From assembly GCF_002865645.1 (NCBI RefSeq), contig NW_020194597.1, forward strand, positions 1-51,723: 51,723 nt of DNA. The letters run 5' to 3'. The notes below the pieces were generated by a model. That model was not told the DNA's origin and did not search any database. It worked only from the letters and a program-made list of their open reading frames with translations. This DNA is from Hyaloscypha bicolor E. Lineage: Eukaryota > Ascomycota > Leotiomycetes > Helotiales > Hyaloscyphaceae. Positions 39,853-51,632 of this stretch are shown here, piece after piece (position 1 is the first letter of the stretch; every line of letters starts with the position of its first letter). A program made the translations under genes and the position numbers.

Positions 39853-41559
39853 ATGCCTCCCAAGCCGTCGATAGCTGGCAAGTTGGATAACATTCAAGGT
39901 GATATCTGGAGCAAAGGTTTCCCGAAATACTATGAGACGTACTACTTCTTCTCAATTAAGACGCCTTTGCTTAATGAGAAGAATCTCTTTTCTCAATGTC
40001 TGAAGAACTTGTCTACGCAGTCACCGCGGCTCATCTCAACGTTGAGAATGGTGCGGGAGGACCACAACAGGATATCCACAAGAAGAAAAGAAGAGGCAAT
40101 AAAACAAGGTATTCCGGAGAAAAGAGTAGTTCTTCCGGAGATACCTATGTCAAATGCCCTGATTGCCTTTACGATCAAAGGCTTACAGGCTGTAAGTTAC
40201 CCGATCAGGGCATCTATCACCAAGTGCTAAACTGCCTTAGATACAAGCTGGCCTTCAAGACGATACTAGTCTGAGATTGACCGATGTCGCAGCCACTGAT
40301 CCGGCATTTTTTGCAGGCATGACGCCAAAAGAGGTCACGGCCCTCCTAAAAGATCCTGACCAGGACACGTGGGATCCCCTCTTTCGGTCGACCGAAATTC
40401 ATGGAATGCTCAAGATTGGTGGAAGCTCTAAGGGTAAGGTCGAGGAACACTTGAAGAATATCAAGGGAGTTCTGAAACATGGCACAGCCATTGATGATGT
40501 GTTTCAGGATTCACCGTCAACACCAACTGATTCTCGAGTTGACGGTTGGACCAGGCCCAATGATCGTGGCAAAGAACAGTAAGATGGCTCCTAGTGACCC
40601 AGTGGAGCTAGCTTGGACACTTACATTATTGGTGATAGTTTTGGATTTGAGGATGGAATCTCGCAGCCACTGATGAATGGGATTGATGAGCAGGAGCCGG
40701 GTACAAACGCTAATACCGACGTGAATATGTATACTGACCCAAGGCTCCTCATCGTGACAGGAGACACGAAAAGGGAAAGCTCAATCCCGCGTCCTCCATG
40801 GATGGAAAATGGATCCTTTCTCGTTTTTCGCAAGCTCGAGCAGAATGTAAAGGCTTTTGAAGACCTTACAGAGCAGTGGGAGAAGAAGGGATGTGAATCC
40901 AAAGAGCATATGGGCGCGAAACTGATGGGTCGGTGGAAAAGTGGTAAGTGCCATATATTGGCATCAATTCTTGGCCTTGTGGGGATATTTCTACTTGCTG
41001 ATCAATTGTCACAACAGGTGCTCCACTTGCAGTGGTCAACTTTTACACAGAGGACTCGAAGGATCCGGACAAGGCGAAAGAGATGAACAACTTCATTTAC
41101 GAGAATGAAGTATGCCCTGTATCCGCACACATTCGAAAGACCAATCTCCGGGAAGATCTTACGGAGAATGACAAAGATCCGAGGGCTCTGCGGACGAAAA
41201 TAATCCGCAACGGGATCCCATACGGAACTGACTACAAGGGAAACGAAAACAACACAAAATTGACACGTGGACTCTTGTTTGCATGCTACCAAGCTCACAT
41301 TGAGGATGGGTTTCAGAACATGCAAGTGAATTGGAGCAACGATTCAACGTTCCGCACAGGCCACCCTGGGCAAGACCCAATCATTGGCCAGGTCGCCCAG
41401 AAGAGCAGAGGGGTTAACGGAGACCTGGAAACATTCTTCAATGACAAATTCGGCGTTCGGCAAAGCGTGAAATTCCAACAATTGGTGACGATGAAGGGTG
41501 GTGAATATTTCTTTGTGCCGTCCATCCCAGCTATGAGTGACGACCTGGGCATGACCTGA
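39853..41559 (+). CDS. DyP-type heme peroxidase
   Basis: Four exons (39853..40191, 40241..40578, 40639..40943, 41018..41559) give 507 aa. Introns of 49, 60 and 74 bp have GTAAGT, GTAAGA and GTAAGT donors. The start ATG sits in ACCATGCC and opens MPPKPSIAGKLDNIQGDIW, the usual DyP beginning. Splicing intron 2 creates GKEHFGFEDGISQPL, with the GxxDG motif (residues 228-232, distal Asp231). The proximal heme ligand is His365 in SAHIRKTN and the distal Arg is Arg391 in IIRNGIPYG. RGLLFACYQ and DPIIGQ complete the family pattern. It should use H2O2 to oxidise dyes, phenols or other substrates. No signal peptide is visible, so secretion is not supported by sequence. The same-strand copper oxidase 1.3 kb downstream could supply H2O2. 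Confidence 0.93.
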
Positions 41560-42873
41560 GTCAAGATACGACTTGAGTAACGTCAGTTCGCAAGTATGAC
41601 AGTACCGTTGATATTCTAGTCGCTTGAATGCAATATACGCAGCTTTTTATTTCGATCCTTCCTGTGTCGGCTGTGTGCCTGGTAATGGGATGCCAAATGC
41701 TTTAGAAGACTAAATCTTGAGGATCACTCACGTTGTCTCGTAGCAGGCTGCAACTAACCATTTGTGCCATAAATGAGCTTTTTGCAGCTGTGCTCATATG
41801 TGCCCTGTTCCATAGATATAGAGGATATCAGATTCTGCCCGCGCCCTTAGAAATTTCATGACTATTCAGGCGAACGGAGGTAGTTTGGAGTGATTGCTAC
41901 GGAGCGTCAGCCCATTGACACCTAGCCGAGCACGTTTCCAGATCTGATCACGTCCTTCTTGTGTGCACACCGAGTAGGTAGAGCTGCCGTCCCAATGCAA
42001 GTGAGGTTGGATACAGTAAGGTTAAACGGAGCCTTGAAAGGCTAGACTAAAAGGTCCAGAGTCAGTTTAGACCCGGGCGATCGTTTCTTGGCGTCTCGGC
42101 ACGGGCCAAAAGGGGCCACACATCTGGTCGGGCCGCAGCATTGGATTCGGCGCTGAAAAGGTATTCAGCTCTGTCGTATGAGAAATGGCTGCTACAAATA
42201 TGCACACGCGGCAGCATACCAGGTCGGGCAACTTTCAAAGGCCTAGACATTGTGACGCACCACGGCACGAGATGCGGATATATCCCACCTGCACCTATAG
42301 CTAGCCTCGCGGACGGCACGTTTTCATGAATATCGTCCTTGATGCTGAATTACTCGTCAATCCCGGCAGTAGGGCTGCAGGTGCGGGATACTGCCGTCTC
42401 CATAGTTTCAGCTCGCTACCGTTGGATCCAATAACGACTCTCGGAGATGAACTTTGGGTGGGGTGTTGCAGTGTGCAGGACAGGCCTTCCGCCAGCCTGG
42501 TCACGTCGCGCCCGCTGGGTCGTTGCAAAAGTGAGGGCGCAATGATGACTCTAGAGCTGCTGGTGCTTCACTATTTGTGGAGCTGAAGGATAAGTCTGCA
42601 TGTTGTGAGAATGTGATCTCCTTTTGCGGGAACCACCTCCTCGAGATAGGCAGTGTCAGAGCAGCGGGAAGGTTTATCCATCCTATCAGAAACAATCGAG
42701 GCACTAAACCAATGTCAATTATTTCCGACTTATAAGCTCAAGATGCTCCAGAACAGTTTATGAAGTAACTCAAACAAATTCAGAGTCTGTTTGCCTTGTG
42801 AAGTCTTTTACCTAAGCTTATCTCAAGCCCTACGGTTCCACTTAGGTCACCTTGTTTTAGCAACCACTGAATC
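41560..42873. other. Intergenic region between peroxidase and oxidase
   Basis: About 1.3 kb of ordinary composition containing the peroxidase 3' end and the oxidase promoter. Frames near 42,062-42,704 occur on both strands and overlap, with no motif. No third gene is supported here. Confidence 0.55.
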
Positions 42874-45335
42874 ATGATGTTCATTCTCCCCTTCTTCCAC
42901 AAGGCAGTAGCCATTTCTGAGTCCGATACTGCCTCCGATGGGAACCTCCCACTCTTCGAAGACTCAGAGAAAGCCAAGCATGTTATGGGTTATGTCCTCC
43001 CATCACCACCCTTGAAGTCTTCGGCCACCCGCAGGACGCTACCCTTCGTTGTCAAGCTCCTTTTGCTGACTTTTACTTTTGCTTTCACTCTGTTCTCTGG
43101 ACGATCGATCATAAACTATACTACTCTGGGGTATCATGCTTTCCTACGGAGCAGTAAGGCTCACGATCACGTCGTCTGTAGCCAAGAGGTCACCGTGGAC
43201 GAGCCCAGTTCCATGGGAGCATCTCCCATCACAGAATTTCCTGTAACTGCTAGGCTCTTAGACCGGAGCGGCTGGGCGCCGCCTACATGCAGCAGCAGCA
43301 AGGATATCGCCCACAACTGCACCCTCGCGACCGATGGTAAGGGGGACGTCACATATTGGCAAAGCGCAGACGATCCAACTGGTAGTGTTCATTGGATCGT
43401 GATCGACCTTAAAGAAAAAGCCAAAGTACATAGTCTCGCTATGCGAACAATCCCAGATTTCAATCAAATCGGAGGTTCAGTCCGGAAACATCGAGTGGAA
43501 ACTGCCACGGAAAAAGGGAATTGGGACCTAGTTGCGTTGGGAACCTGGAGAAATGACCGCGACCGTAGGCATATCTCCACCCAATATTGTCGTTACGAAA
43601 GCAGAGAGTGCTGATGATTAATACAGAAAAATTTGCAACGTTTGAGCCTCGTGAAGCCCAGTATGTGCGCCTTACGGTACTCGATTCGTATCAAAATAAG
43701 CCTTTCGTTGTCATCGGCGACATCAACATCTATGCTGTCGATACGATTCCATCCTCTGTAAACAAAGGAGGAAGATGGAACATCACCTTAAATTTCCCTT
43801 TAGTACCCGTCACGGCGTTTTTGAATCCAAAAACTCAAGATTTGATAACGATGTCAGCCGACGAAGAGGATAAATTTCACCAGGGTCCACGCATAACCAT
43901 CTCAGCGACGTGGCATCCAGAGAATGGAACAATCGAGGAACAAACAATCGATGCTACAGGGCACGACATGTTCTGTCCAGGCACGTCGTTTAATGAGAGT
44001 GGTGGGGTGATCTTCACTGGCGGATCCTCACCACTCGCGTTTAGCATCTACGACCCCGTGGCGAAGAACTGGTCGACCCCTGAAGACAAGACAACACATA
44101 AGCCCATGACGTTAAAAATTGGCCGTGGATACCAGGGCCAGACATTCTTACCTAATGGCAAGACTTTCGTGATCGGGGGGCAGTGGTCGGGTGATAATGC
44201 TTTCGATAGAGATGGCGAGTTATACGATCCAGCAACCGGTTGGACGGTGTTGCGCAATGTCAAGGCAGAGACCATCAACATGGACATATCTAGGTCCTGT
44301 AAACCACCGCGAAACGACAATGGCTGTACCGTGGACGGATGGCGACAACATCACCCGTGGCTGTTTGCGTGGAAGAATGACAGCATATTCCATGCTGGGC
44401 CTTCCAAGAGAATGCATTGGATTTTCACAAACACCACTGAGGGCGAGGTCAAAGACGGAGGATTCCGCAAAGGCAAGAAATCAAATTTCGCTGATGGTGA
44501 TGCTGTATGCGGTGTCACTTCAATGTATGATGCCGAGAAGGGTATTATTCTCACAGCTGGTGGTGCTCCCAATTATGAATACTGGTTCAACGTTAATCAA
44601 ATGGGAGATGGCTTCGATCACCGAGAGGAGGCAACCAACAACACATTCGAAATAAAGCTTGGAGACGTAGAACCTGGCACCGTTGTGGAACCGGAACAGG
44701 TAACCTCGATGCATCACCAGCGCATATTTGCAAACGCCGTGATCCTTCCCACTGGTGAAACCTTCGTCGTTGGTGGTCAGCGCCAGGGCCAGCCGTTCCA
44801 CGATGAAACTTGGCAACCAGTTCCGGAGATTTACTCGCCGGAGAACAAGAACTGGACAGAAGTGGCTCGCCATTCCACTCCCCGAGTATACCATTCCTGG
44901 GCCATGCTCTTACCCGATGCTACTGTGATCGTGGGCGGTGGCGGCCTGTTACTTGCGGAAACGGATCATTACGATGCCCAGATCTACCAGCCTTATTACC
45001 TATTCACTCCCGACGGGAAAACCGCCATCGAGCAGCCAAAGATCAAAGGCACCGACAAAAAAGTATACAAGACTGGCGACAAGATCATCGTTACGACAAA
45101 TGTTGAAGTAGACGCTGCCAGTCTTATACGATACAGCGCGACGACTCACACGGTGAACAACGATTTGAGACGTATCAAGTTGAATGTTACCATGGAAGGT
45201 AAAGCTTCTGACAAAATGTACTCTGTGAAAATTCCCGAAAGTCCAAGCGTTGCTTTGCCTGGATATTGGATGTTGTTCGTGTTGCAAAAGAACGTGCCCA
45301 GTCACGCCGCAACGGTACAAATCTTGGCCGAATAA
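42874..45335 (+). CDS. Membrane-anchored galactose-oxidase-like copper radical oxidase
   Basis: Two exons (42874..43564, 43627..45335) give 799 aa; the 62-bp intron (GTAGGC donor, GCTGATG branch, TACAG acceptor) restores the frame through GTWRNDRDQKFATFEP. Residues about 57-76 form a hydrophobic signal anchor, implying a type II membrane protein with an external catalytic part. An F5/8 (discoidin-like) domain follows at about 110-265, then kelch-type blades and a C-terminal DUF1929-like domain. Copper-site residues of galactose oxidase are all present: Cys347 (MFCPG), Tyr399 (GRGYQGQ), Trp417 (GGQWSGD), Tyr652 and His653 (RVYHSW), His738 (THTVNND). It should oxidise a primary alcohol or sugar C6-OH to an aldehyde with H2O2 release; the true substrate cannot be told. 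Confidence 0.93.
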
Positions 45336-45586
45336 GGGATTACTGTGAGTAGCGAACTCAAAGCTTGGGATGGATATAATGGGATTAGTACTCTTCGTTA
45401 AATGATAGCATATTGGATATTGACGGCAATATTAATACATGATTTTCTCTCTTTCTTTAATATTATCTGAATAATTGCAGGGTATGTAGGTGGTGGCTCG
45501 GAAGTTTGAGGAGAAAGTAATAACTGAAGCCTACCCCTTATGCGAGGCCCCTTTTTCGGTGAAAGGTGAGAATGCCCGTACGCTGA
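45336..45586. other. 3' flank of the oxidase and edge of the subtelomeric zone
   Basis: Probable 3' untranslated sequence of the oxidase. TTTTTCGGTGAAAGG-like words recur at about 45,552, 45,614 and 45,629, at the point where RIP-type sequence resumes; they may mark an old insertion edge. Confidence 0.4.
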
Positions 45587-46240
45587 TTGGTGTATACGCT
45601 GCTGACTAATGCACTTTCCGGTAAAAGGGATTTCGGTAAAGGGGCATCTCCCCTACTACCTTTTAATGAGTATTCCCTTGTCTCGAAGCATATTCTCGTT
45701 ATGTTATTATATAATCTAGCTTATAGAGTTGCTATCTACTATACCTGCAAGTCCTGTATTATCCTAGAGGCATATAGTCAAGAGCGGTACCTGCAAGCGC
45801 AGCTATACCAACTCTTGGGAGACGAGCTCAAGGCGATTATAAAGCTTCTTAGTAGCTATAACTTGAGGGGTATGGCCGAGCTAAGAGAGTATAAGCCCCG
45901 GCCTGAAAACAAGTACCAGATAACTGAGTACCTAGTTAGCTATAATAGTATTTACTATCTATAGTTATAGTATAGCTATAGTACCTGCCTATAGGGCTGG
46001 GTCTTATATATTAAAACAAGGAATTACTTTATAAAACTCTATTACCTAATATAGGCTAAGCAAGAACTAACTATAATTAAATAGCAGTTACTAAAAGGCC
46101 TAATAATATAATAGTAGTATATAGAGTTAGTAAACTCTATAGCCTAGATTTAATTCCTAGTTAGACTCCTAATTTGCTTCTCAATAAATACTCCTATAGC
46201 ATTTAGTAATAAGTAGATCTATTTTTTTTAGTTTTGTTTT
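45587..46240 (+). pseudogene. Decayed subtelomeric reading frame, unknown protein
   Basis: A + strand frame is open to 45,961, then continues to about 46,240 interrupted only by TAA and TAG, which RIP makes from CAA/CAG. It has no ATG at its left end, so it is a fragment. Legible parts include LGDELKAIIKLLSSYNLRG and PRPENKYQITEYLVSYNS. I do not recognise the family. Position suggests one of the fungal subtelomeric gene families, but no helicase motif was found. Confidence 0.45.
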
Positions 46241-46267
46241 TTGAGTAAGAAATACTATATAGGAATA

Positions 46268-46402
46268 CTAGTCTAGCTTTAAGAAGTATATAAAGCCCTC
46301 CTTGCCTGCCCTTTGCCTCTTCTTCTCTTCTTTCCTTCTCTTTTTTTACTCTTTTCTCCTCTGGCCGCTTTTCCTTCTCTTCTCTTTACTCTCTCTCAAT
46401 TA
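46268..46402 (+). promoter_or_regulatory. TATA-like box plus long pyrimidine tract
   Basis: TATATAAAG near 46,287 is followed by about 110 bases of almost only C and T (to about 46,400). This combination is typical of a fungal promoter and transcription start and precedes a decayed + strand frame beginning about 46,485. Inference from composition only. Confidence 0.4.
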
Positions 46403-46484
46403 AATAAATAAGAAGTAGAGATAGTATAAGAACCAGAATAGTAAAAGAATTAGTGGCCAGTTATACTCTAGGGTTTTACTCCCT

Positions 46485-47085
46485 AAGCTTTCCTATATAA
46501 GTCGTTTTATTAGGTACCTATCCCGAAAAGAAACCACTCACATTACCTACCGGGACTTTAAATCTATAGTTAGCTTACTAGTATAGTATACTCGAGACTA
46601 TTTATAGACCAATTGCCCTGCTTCCTTTTTCCGGAAGGCTATTAATACCCGAAATAGTAATAAGGAGGCTAGAGCTTCTATTATATTATAGCTAAGGAAT
46701 TACTATAATAGTAAGGATATATATAGTTAGTTCTAACTATACTATAAAGGCTTAGTATTAGGCTTTTAGTAAATTAAAAAAGCTTATTTTAATATATATA
46801 ACCTAAAGCCAAAATAAATATAGTTATATATTTGCTTAAGTTATATAACTATATTTACTCGAGGCATTCTAGTAAAATCTACTAGCTAATTTAATTATAA
46901 GTACTATAAGCTAGTAGGATATATAGCCTAGCTTAATCTAGCCTCTTTAAAGAAAGAAGTTATATAATTATATATTACTTGGGCCCTCTCTTACTTAAAA
47001 GTAAGAAATTAGTTTCTAGATTCTATTATATAATATAAGCTAAATAAATATATTATATACTTTTTTATAATATCTTAAATTTAAT
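46485..47085 (+). pseudogene. Decayed reading frame after the pyrimidine tract
   Basis: About 190 codons read on the + strand with TAA/TAG as the only interruptions and no TGA. Legible segments include RKETTHITYRDFKSIVSLL and NCPASFFRKAINTRNSNKEA. The protein is unrecognised. After about 47,085 the sequence becomes A/T-only with no frame. Confidence 0.4.
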
Positions 47086-47650
47086 TCTTTATAAAACTCT
47101 TATCTTTTTTATTCTTTTTACTTTTCTTTATTATTTAAATTTTTAAAATAATTTATAAAACTTAATATATTTATTTTTCTAATAGTCTAATCTAGTTAAA
47201 TATTAAAAGAAAATATAAAATTAGAGTTTAGATTCTAAGTTTATTAGAAATAAATAAAAGAAATTAATCTAATATTATTATAAATATAAATTATATTAAT
47301 ATAATAATAATAAAAAAGAAAGAAAACTTAAAAATATAAAAGAAATTCTAAAATTAAAATATATTTTATTTATAATATTTAAATTATAAATAAATAAAAA
47401 AATAAGAAAAAGAAAAGAAGAAATAGAAAAGAAAAAGAAATAAGATTTTATTTAAAAGAGATAAAAGAAATTTTTTATATATTAAAAGAAAAAATATAAG
47501 AATTAAGATTAAAGAAATTTCGTACTATATATAAAAAGAAAATATTTAAATTATAAATTAAATTCTAAGTATATTTTTAAAATTTAAAATATTAAAAAAA
47601 TAAGAAAAAAAGAGAAATAAAATTAAAAAAAATTATAAAAATTATAAAAA
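47086..47650. repeat. A-rich spacer without genes
   Basis: Very AT-rich, with a purine-rich + strand (many AAAGAAA-like words) and no frame. It leads into the hexamer array. Confidence 0.6.
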
Positions 47651-47729
47651 GAATTAGAATTAGAATTAGAATTAGAATTAGAATTAGAATTAGAATTAGA
47701 ATTAGAATTAGAATTAGAATTAGAATTAG
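47651..47729. repeat. (GAATTA)13 hexamer array
   Basis: Thirteen perfect copies of a six-base unit. In another register the unit is TTAGAA, two G-to-A changes from the telomere unit TTAGGG on the same strand. It lies about 3.9 kb from the telomere and abuts a short GC-richer patch at 47,730-47,800. It may be a derived interstitial telomere array or an unrelated microsatellite. Confidence 0.95.
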
Positions 47730-47815
47730 TCAAATGCCTGAAAAGCGGGTACGTAAGCGAGGCGGTTTTGAAAAACACACGTTAGCGAGAAGCTCCCTTA
47801 CTAAAATTATATAGT

Positions 47816-48362
47816 TAATAACTCGATATCAAATAACGGGCGAATAGCTATAAGTTAGGTACCGAAATAATCGCGTATTACCAGGTTTTTAAAAGGTTAT
47901 AGCTATATGTTATGCATTGGTTATATAGTAGATTAATCGCGATTTTATAGCGAGAGTATACGTATTAAGAGCCGAAAAAGCGTGACACACGTGACGTTAG
48001 TAATAACTCGATAAATAACGGGCAAATAGCTATAAGTTAGGTACCGAAATAATCATGTATTACCAGGTTTTTAAAAGATTATAGCTATATATTGCGTATT
48101 AGTTATATAGTAGATTAATCGCAATTTCATAGCGAGAGTATACGTATTAAGAGCCGAAAAAGCGTAATACACGTGATATTAGTAATAACTCGATAAATAA
48201 CGGGCAAATAGCTATAAGTTAGGTACCGAAATAATCGTGTATTACTAGGTTTTTAAAAGGTTATAGCTATATATTATGCATTAGTTATATAGCAGATTAA
48301 TCGCGATTTCATAGCAAGAGTATACGTATTAAGAGCCGAAAAAGCGTAATACACGTAATATA
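47816..48362. repeat. Subtelomeric satellite, three copies of about 183 bp
   Basis: Copies at 47816-48000, 48001-48182 and 48183-48362 each begin TAATAACTCGATA and end AAGCGTGACACACGTGA or a variant. Differences between copies are nearly all C/T or G/A transitions, the pattern of RIP acting on a tandem repeat. CpG sites (CGCG, ACGTG) survive better than CpA. No coding frame. Confidence 0.9.
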
Positions 48363-49400
48363 TATATCTTAATAAAACTAATATTATATTATTAATAACT
48401 TTCTTTATATTGGTTTAAGGCCCTAAAAGGCTACGAATTAAGTACTAAATTAATTATATATATTATAATAAAAAGTATATATTTTAGGATTTAATATATT
48501 ATAATATACGTAATAAATTTATTACCGAGAGTTTAGAACTCGCTTAGAGATTAAGGCTAGAGGCGCTTCCTGAATCTAAACCCCTTTTACTCTTAGTATA
48601 ATCGATAATAATTTTTTTAGATATCGCTCCTAAATAAGCTAATTCTTTAATAGCCTTTTACTCCCGAACCCTTAGTGAATTGTTACCGGATTTTAATCTT
48701 TTATTTCTGAATCTAATTCTCTAAGAATGCCTTGCCTAAAGAAAAGCAAAGAAGAAAAGAAAGAAATAAGGCACAAAAGTAATATAGCTAGACAAGTATA
48801 CTAGCGGGAAAAGCATTAATAAGTTCTAGATCCTAATTTAATAGGTTATTATTTACTTACTTATATTCCCTCAAGCTCCTTCTATTTGCTATAGATTTAA
48901 TAACTAATATATGCCTTTTCCTAGCTTCTTTAAATACTATTTAGTAATCTTTTCCTTAATAACCTTCTCCTTAATAATTTTTTCCTTAATAACCTCCTCC
49001 TTCTTTATAATTTCCTTTCTTAGATATACCGACCTCTTTAACTCTAATTATATAGTAGCCTGACTCTTCGTATATATTGCCTTCTCGCTATATCCAAGAA
49101 CATTTAAATACTATAAGTACTTTAAGTATAGAGCTACTTAGCTTCTAAATGCTATTAATTTGACCTCGAAATATATAAGAATTATTAACCAGATATTAAA
49201 GATCTATACCTGATTCTATAGGACTTTTATTATAGAGTATAGGCCTGCCTCATATAATATAAGAGCCTGCTATTTGCAAATTTACTAGAATTTGAGGGCA
49301 AAGTACCGAGTTATTACCGACTAAATAAGAAATTACTACCCGCTTATCTGCGAGAATCCGAGAACGAAATATCAAATAATAATTACCTAATAGTAGATAT
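48363..49400 (+). other. Spacer and possible 5' part of the decayed subtelomeric gene
   Basis: Mixed composition with moderate RIP. Direct repeats of CCTTAATAACCT/TTAATAATTT-like words lie at 48,950-49,010. Parts of the + strand from about 48,880 read as peptide when TAA/TAG are ignored, but no single frame is convincing, so promoter, first exon and intron positions are not resolved. Confidence 0.35.
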
Positions 49401-51632
49401 TATGGAGAGACCTAAGAGATTCCTAGCGAGACCCAAAAAACTCCTTACTTGAGCCCAAGTATTATAAGTACTACCCTACCTCATAATTCTTCCGAAAATA
49501 TAGCGGCTTTCTAGCTAATTACTACCGAATTAATAACCGTATCCCCGTAAATTCACTATAAATACGAATCTCCTAGATACTTATAACCGAGAAATAAGGG
49601 GCAGATATATATATGTTCTATAGAGCCTGCTATATAAATGAGCTACGAATTTGGTAAGGCCCATGGGATTAGGTATTTGTAATATATAAGTAATAAGGAA
49701 TTAGAACCTATTAGTTAATCTTAAGGAAATTAATAATCTATTCTCTAAATACTAACTATTTACTAGGACACTAATCTAGAACCTCTAAATTTACGAGACC
49801 GGAATAGGGATCCCTTACCAAGTCGTAATCTCTTATCGCATAGTATAACCCCAGATAATAATAATTATAGTATTAATGATTTCGATAATAGTTCCCTAGA
49901 ATATAATAGCGAAACGGAGCCTAATAGCCAGGAGCTATATAGCGAATTACAGGTAAATATTTCCTTTTTCGCGAATGGTAACTAGCCTAGTCTCGGGCAT
50001 TTCCTGGACTAACTATTCCTGGGCAGTAATAATAATAATAGTAATAATCCCGACTTTATCCCCGAAAAGACCCCTAATATGCCTTATTCAGATAATAATA
50101 ATAGCGTTAATAAGAATAATAATAATACTGAGAATGACTAAATTATTAATAATAAGGATACTGAGACTAAGGACGAGGGTGAGGGCAATAGTAAGGACGA
50201 GGCGGAATTAGAAGCTCAATTATAAGCCGAGATTACTGGACCTAATAGGCCGCTAATTAACTATGTTTTGGAGCTGGCTTGTTATCTATTTAATTTCCAA
50301 GGATATATGAATAAGTAGTATACCGAGTCTAATAATAGATAAGATTTCTTTTATTTTGCCAAATAATATATTATACTTTTATAATACCGTAATTTCCTTT
50401 TAAATTATGGTCTTAGTAAATAAAATAGCGAACTATTATATCTAGAGCAAATAATGAACTAGTAAGAACGCATAGTAGTTAGGGATATTAACTAGCGAGC
50501 CATATTTACTAGTCTTACTATAAATAATAATAATAACTATTTACCTAATAGCCAGGTTATGGATAATAATAATAATGATTTAGATAATAGTACCTTTTAC
50601 GAGCTTAACTTTAATATATTACGGGTGAATTATAACGAAAATAATACCGAACCGGTAGCTAATATTTCAGACCATTGCCCGTATTTATATATACTTTGCT
50701 CTTAGACAAACCGCCGTAAAGGTTCAAGATAATATAATATTAATAGCTTTTGTGGGTATACTAATTGCCTTTCTTTTGCCTAATAAGGAATTCAAGTTAA
50801 CTTATACCCTCGTTTTTAATAAAATATCTCTATTTCTACGCATTTATATATAAATATTACTGACTCTATAACGAATCCTGACCGGCCCAAGGTCCAGAAG
50901 GTAGCCTTTTACAAGGTGCCTTACTATTACTTTAGTCGTGTAATTAGTTATGAGGATATTTGTATTTATATTTTCTTTCCTTTTATATGGGACCCTATAA
51001 AGAAGACTATATTTCCTGGACGCGGTAGCGGCGCCCTATTTTCTATTCTCTAATATTGGTTTAATAAGATCCTTTTACTAGCCATATTCCGTAACGTTTC
51101 GCTAATGAGTTGCTAGTATATCCCTTTTAATTAGGAGCATGCTAAACTTAAAGCCAAGGCATACTAACGAGAGAATATTAGTTCTATATATGACGATAAT
51201 ATTTAAGCTAAGGCAATACTTCTTTATTATGCGGTTTAAGGTCGTGTGCTATAAGTAATTTGGCATGATATTATTCGGTAACTTCCCCTTTGCGGTAATG
51301 AGCTATATTGTAATACTTGCATTTACTTTTCAAATAAGAATACCAAACTTAACTTTAAGGCCAATACCTTATTAGAGACATGGGACGCTTTTATTTCTGT
51401 ACTATCCCTAGTCCTTGACTTTTCGAAACTGGATCGGTCCCGAATCTATACCGATTTGGTAAAAGAAACTGTCTTAACCCAATTTGTACCACTTGAGCAG
51501 CTACTTGACGCTAATGAATATGTCCCGACCACGTACCTTCTTCGTACCTGCTATCTCAAGGCCTTTGCTAAATGGGCCAACTTAGGCAAGCGTGGAAAGT
51601 CTGCAAAGCCTATCTTTTATACGACTGCTTAG
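49400..51632 (+). pseudogene. RIP-interrupted subtelomeric gene running into the telomere
   Basis: From about 49,760 to 51,632 one + strand frame of over 600 codons is interrupted only by TAA and TAG; I saw no in-frame TGA. Another frame, 49,490-49,760, precedes it and may be an earlier exon. Visible parts include an acidic stretch (TKDEGEGNSKDEAELEAQ, about 50,160-50,220), many Asn runs, a Cys/His-containing part near 50,670-50,780, and an uninterrupted last ~85 codons ending KRGKSAKPIFYTTA. The final TAG (51630-51632) lies within the first telomere repeat, so the gene's true end is probably lost. The family is not recognised; no helicase or reverse-transcriptase motif was found. Confidence 0.55.

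Noticed and set aside
40613..40638. Treating the in-frame codons before the peroxidase GFEDG motif as exon
   Set aside because: A 60-bp intron ending at 40638 gives the exact family motif GKEHFGFEDG; the alternative 33-bp intron would be too short and breaks the motif.
42062..42704. Overlapping frames between peroxidase and oxidase
   Set aside because: Open on both strands at once, no domain, no splice context; probably chance in GC-richer sequence.
49975..50211. 78-codon frame rich in Ile, starting MVTSLVSGIS
   Set aside because: Out-of-frame shadow of the Asn-rich, RIP-interrupted frame running to the telomere.
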